Position numbers and translations under genes: made by a program
DNA from: Campylorhamphus procurvoides
Lineage: Eukaryota > Chordata > Aves > Passeriformes > Dendrocolaptidae
Length of the DNA: 64,000 bases
Assembly: GCA_013396655.1 (NCBI GenBank)
Contig: WBMV01008568.1
Coordinates: 950,213 to 1,014,212 of the forward strand
Direction: 5' to 3'
The notes under the pieces: model-generated
What the model saw: only the letters and a program-made list of their open reading frames with translations
What the model was told of the DNA's origin: nothing
The model's database searches: none
In this document: positions 59,169 to 64,000 of the stretch, piece after piece
Layout of the letters: the number at the start of each line of letters is the position of its first letter
How positions within the stretch are numbered: position 1 is the first letter of the stretch

Positions 59169-62100
59169 AGTATAAGTAGTTTTCTGGCTTGCCTGCATAG
59201 CTGAGGTAGAAAGGAATGCATGATGTGCACAGGAAGTGCAGGTTTTCAGTCTTCAGTTTGGAGAGTCTGGAAGTTGGAGAGTCAGGATGTGGTTGAGATG
59301 GCTGGGAGTTAGACAGTTGCTGGCACTTGTAGTGTTGCATGTTTTGTTTTGAAGCAGTCAGATAACTTGTCCAAAATGTTTTTTTCCTGTTTTTGCAATT
59401 AATATAATGCATTTATTGTTACATAATTACTTGTTGCACTGATTTGTGTTTTTTCTATGCAGATGAAGGTTTTCCCCTTCAATGCTCAGGGTCATATATA
59501 CAGACCTTGCGTTTGTAAAAGAGGGTGATTTGGTTTTTAGGATTTCATGTTGATTTCTAATACTTCCTAGACTTCTGACTGCATGGCAGAGAAAGAGGAA
59601 AGCAGCTGTCATAGAGACAAATTGCACAGAAGACTCAGTCTTCTGCTAGCTGCTAGCTCCCAGCTATTAAGGCAAATGCAATTTTATTCTATCCCCCTTT
59701 TCTGCTTAAATTAATTTATTTTTGTATCTGTATATGTATACAAATATATTTTATATATAAAAAGCGTCCTATAGTTGCACTGTTTTTTAGATCATCGAAA
59801 CACTTTTAAGGTAAAATGGGAGGAAAAACTGAGTTGTCAGATAGAGCTTTCTGTCTGCTTGTGTCTGTGTGCTAGGAAAACAAGATGCTGCCATAGTGGT
59901 ATATCTCTGCAAAATTTCCTTGGGACAGACATCTTCTGTTGCCCCAGGTAGTTACCAGTTAGTCTAAACAGATCACTCTAAATTAAGAGTCTTAACTAAG
60001 CTGAACCATCTCCCTTGCTTTTTCCAAAACAAACTAGCATTTAAAATTTAGTAAAACACCTCCACTTTGAGTAATTTTTTGTTGTTTCAAGTCTTGTTAA
60101 AACTTCACCTCCTTTTGGTCAGTGCTACATTTGTTCAGAGGAATAAAGTTCCTTGCTCTTAGCTTAGCAAGTCTGCTTTGATGTGTCCTTTGCTGTTGGT
60201 TTTTAGAGCTGAGTGATTTTGAATTTGGAAAAGCAGAAATGCAATTATGACCCTTTCCATTAAGAGGCAAGGTTTTCTGCCATTCTTGTTTGGAAAAAAA
60301 ATTCGTTTTCATTTTGAAAGCTTTAATTTGTAGTAATGAAATTGTAGGAAAAGCCTTGCTTTTTCATCCTGTTTTTCTGCTGACTAGGAAAAATACAGGA
60401 AAAAGTCTTCCCTGCACTAGCTAAAATACTTGCATTATTTTAGTTTAGAAGTAAATATGTTTATGATCTAACCACTTTTGCTAATTACCTTCTGCTCTTT
60501 CACCAGCACTTGAATTGCAAGCACCCTCCAGTAGTGTCTAGTATGCTAAAAATGCATCTGGCTGGACTTGAGCTAATGGGACAAGAGTTCATGTCTTAAT
60601 CATGGTAGAATTATCCACTTGTGTGTCACATCAACTTAGATTTATCCCTCTTGCTATTTATAAAACAGGGTTCCCAAACTTGTTGGATTGGCATTCTGAA
60701 TCTTTAATTTAGCCATGCATTAAAAAGGGGAAAAATTTGCTTCATCAGTAAACTCTTGCATTTTTACTGTTTTGACTATCTGTCAATTCCTGTTGGTTCC
60801 AGAGTGGTTTAAAATGGTTTTTCAGTCCATTCCACATGTAGATGTTTGTGTTACATGGCTTTTAAATGAGACCAAATAATGTTAGCATCCAAGGGTGTGT
60901 TTGTGTAATACTATGAATGGGTATGATAACAGTGGGAGGCTATTTATATAGAGACTTATGTCTTACAAGTTATGAAATTTGCTTAAAAATCAGGTTGTCA
61001 TTTAAAATAATGAGGATGGGGATGTGCACCTTATTTAGAGCCCTTAGGATTTTTTACAGGCTCTTTCATAGAAGCAAAGACAGCTGGAAAGATTTTGGTT
61101 TAGGCTCCCCCCTAGCCCCTGACGTGATTTTGTACCATCTCATGACTTTCTAATAGAAACATCTAAGATACTGACATGCTAAAAATTCTATGAATTGGCA
61201 GTATTAAATCCAGATTCTGGAGGTTGCAGTAGGAGTAATCTTGTCAAGTTTCTTTCAAACTTTTGGTGGTGGTGTGTTTAGTATTGCCTGGGAGAGTCTT
61301 TTGCAAGAAAAACGCAGTAATTACAGAAGTCCTCCTTTGTACAGTGCAGATGTCAGCATTTGTGGTCACTGGGTGTGACTACAAAGAGAGCAGGACCCTT
61401 TGGAGCAGCCAGCCCTTTTCTATGGGCTGGCACATGGGAGCTGGTAGAACTGGCTTCCTCTTGTGGGGCAAGCAGTAGTGGGGTTTTACACCACCAGTAT
61501 GCTCAGGGGCTGGTTACTGTTTTACAGCCATGTTTGGTTCATTACGCAGTTTTAAAAGGTAAGATGGCTGCTGCCAAAGTGTTTTAGCATTAATAGGATG
61601 AATGGAGTCAGTTATAAAGGGTCCCTTCCTTTTTGCTCAGCCTTTGAATAGGGCCTTCAGTTTGGACCTCATTTTCTAGCTATGCATTTTTCTCCATAAG
61701 GTAATTTGTATGTTATTTTTGGTTGCTTTTCACATTCAGGTATTTGTTTCCAATTGCTGTTTTTGTGGGGATTTTTTCCCCCTCTTAGTTCTCTTTTTTC
61801 TAACTTGCATCGTCTATAAATGGAACCGATCATAAACGTCTGTCTGAGGAACACAGGGGTAAGTGCTTTCAGTCATTGTTGCACTGTGCTGAAAGTGCAT
61901 TTGCATTTTGAAAAAGAAAAAAAGTTGCAACCTTTTTTTGAAGCAAGATTTTCATTCGTAAACCATGTGCTATTTTTGGTGTGTCAGATATGAAGGCTTC
62001 CTGTGTGAAACTGATAGAGAAAAAGATCACAGGAGACCTGGAGCAGTGACTCAGGTCACAGCAGGCCTGTTTGCATGACACCTGTGTCATCAAAATACCC

Positions 62101-64000
62101 TTGCTTTGGCATCCATAAAGGAGATTTTCTTTTCCTTTAGATGGTACCTCTGTTCAAAGGCATATTTGATCATAAGTAATTTGGAGTAAAACAATTTTCT
62201 GTCCTTCTGAGAATATCACATATCTCCTCCTTGTTACTTCTGAGTTCCTCACAATAGCATCATCTGATGCTGGGCAAGTTGTCAATTTTCATTACTGGAG
62301 TCTGGTCAGAAATTGTTTCTCCTTGTTTCCTTCCACTTCAGTCATGTTAAGTCAGATAAATTCATACACTGATGTTTAATCACTGAGCCCTAATCACTCT
62401 TGTGCAATATTGATCAGCAGCATTTTTGTATACAATGATCAGAATGAGTAATAGCTTGCTAGTAAATACCGAAGAGTGGGAGGGTGAAGATGACAAGTTA
62501 GTCCCATGTAGAAGTTGATACAGCTTTTCTAATTTCCAGAGGTTTCTAGTCTCCATCCAACAGTGTTATCTTCTCTTTTTCCCCTCCCCTGCTCAAAACT
62601 CTTTCTCTTCTTGTTCTCCTGTTCAAGCCAAGCATAAATCTTCCCTTTCTGTAGATGGTGTGTCTTTCAGGAAGTGACACAGTCCCTCTTCCCAGGGTTA
62701 CTGGTGCTGCTGGGTTTGTCCATGGTCTCATTTTCCTGAGGAGCCTATCATTTCTCCTTCCACTACACTCGAAATACACACAGGCTTCCTATTTCATGGG
62801 GGCGTCCTGTGAACGTGGCACTTGAAAATGAAAAATGACTGCTTGTGAGATAATTCAATTAAAAGGAAGCCAGGGAAAACCCAGGTAGGCAGGGTTTGCA
62901 GTGTGTAGGTTGAAAGCTGTTTTTTTACCCCCTCCTTCTTCCTACTCTTTCCTTACTGGGTAAAAGACCCGGTCTGTGCCTGAACTTGCTATTCTGAATA
63001 ACCTCTTATCTGCACCCAGTGACTGATGCTCACATCCTGTTTACTACCAGCTTAGCCCAACGAGTGCCCTGGGCTGACATTTCTGTTTCTGTTGGGTCTG
63101 TTTCAGTGGGTTTGCAGGCTGTCTCTCTGCTACTGTTTCCATCACATGCCTTTCGATTCTCTTCTGTGAGTTTGAGGAAACCTGCTTTTCCCTTGCTTTT
63201 TGTATGAAATAGCAAAATCATTGTAAGATTTGGAATGGCATCTGGAAAAATGAGGCAGACTTTAAAAAGAGGAAGAATCTATATTAAGTCAGGATTCTTT
63301 AGTATTTAGACTTTGATTAATGCTTTGCTAATGCAGAACTAGTCTGCCCAGGAAATAACATGAACAAACCTGTGAATCCTATTCTTGCCAAGCTGTAGGT
63401 TTTGATCAGGGACTTGCTAGCTTCCTTGGAAAAATTGTAGATTTAAATATTCCTTTTTTACTTCGTGTCCATGAACATCAGTGAGTTCACATCTTATTTT
63501 TCTAATGAAATCACTTTGCTGTGTTTAATAAACTATCTGCACACTTTCAAATCTGTTATACTGCTGGAGGTGCTCAGGGAAGCTGAAATGCAGTATTAAT
63601 TACCCACTCTAAAATGCACTTGATTGAGTGGCTCGTGCTGCAGGAGTTCGTCATGCCAAACTTCATTCTCTCTGCTGCTTTTACCATTTTTTCCATTGCA
63701 ACCCATATAGCCACGCTTATAAAAATACAGTCACCTAAAAAACCCAAGACAAAAACCCCTGTAATTGTCAAGTCAGTTTTTGTGATGGCTATATGGAGAA
63801 AAATAACAAAGGGAGTCTTCTTACAGTTTTAATGAAACTTACTGTGAATTAAACTTTGAAGGCTAACCAAGTTCATCTTGCTCTTTTTACAAGCCTGTGC
63901 TTCTGCAGCAGACTTAAAGTAAAAGTGGGAGGAAATGTGAGCACATCTGAATTGATGGCTCCCACAATGAGACATTGCTGTGTTGGTCCTTTTAACTCAC
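59169..64000 (+). other. FOXN3: FOXN3 intron, distal part of the window
   Basis: AT-rich noncoding DNA to the end of the window. It contains a TA-rich patch at about 59,716-59,764 and assorted homopolymer runs. I recognised no exon, repeat family or RNA gene. The largest frames (up to 78 codons, for example 60,917-61,153) look random. Confidence 0.7.
59716..59764. repeat. TA-rich low-complexity tract
   Basis: Short alternating TA/TG/CA stretch including TATATGTATACAAATATATT in the FOXN3 intron. Confidence 0.7.

Noticed and set aside
1..64000. CRISPR arrays, bacterial operons, tRNA or rRNA genes, toxin or defence systems
   Set aside because: No regularly spaced direct repeats, no tRNA cloverleaf with intact A and B boxes, no rRNA motifs and no prokaryotic gene organisation. 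The window is vertebrate noncoding DNA around one exon.

Overview
This is a eukaryotic, almost certainly avian, genomic window with one recognisable protein-coding exon in 64 kb. The bird assignment rests on 3'-terminal pieces of CR1 LINEs and on three copies of an endogenous-retrovirus LTR of a type I associate with songbird (passerine) genomes. It also rests on weak relics of old amniote repeats and on a forkhead exon nearly identical to vertebrate FOXN3. There are no operons, CRISPR arrays or bacterial genes. No rRNA or tRNA gene was recognised.

Layout. (1) Positions 1 to about 43,900 hold no exon I can support. This AT-leaning tract is either intergenic DNA upstream of FOXN3 or a long 5' intron of it. 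It carries CR1 fragments (about 486-580 and 33,078-33,181), faint ancient repeats (about 7.4, 8.6, 16.8, 24.4, 28.3, 29.2 and 41.9 kb), low-complexity AT, TG and poly-T tracts, and three same-strand solo LTRs between 35.0 and 41.6 kb. (2) Positions 43,913-45,180 are a CpG island interrupted by a 966-base assembly gap (44,176-45,141). It probably contains a FOXN3 promoter or first exon that is partly missing from the assembly. Just downstream lie an RFX X-box, a possible FHL/forkhead site pair and a candidate exon donor. (3) Positions 46,963-47,519 are the first coding exon of FOXN3 on the plus strand. It has a clean splice acceptor, a TAA directly before the ATG, 181 codons and a CAG|GTAAGT donor that interrupts the forkhead domain. 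(4) Positions 47,520-64,000 are the following FOXN3 intron. It contains a G17 tract with a strong acceptor-like sequence, a pair of RFX X-boxes at about 50.8 kb, a 0.76-kb CR1 copy and a second CR1 tail in the opposite orientation.

Most open reading frames here are chance ORFs in noncoding DNA. I found no novel multi-gene system. The most interesting signals are regulatory: X-box motifs around FOXN3, possible FOXN3 self-binding sites beside the CpG island, the cluster of solo LTRs upstream of the gene, and one CpG-dense palindrome in otherwise CpG-poor DNA.
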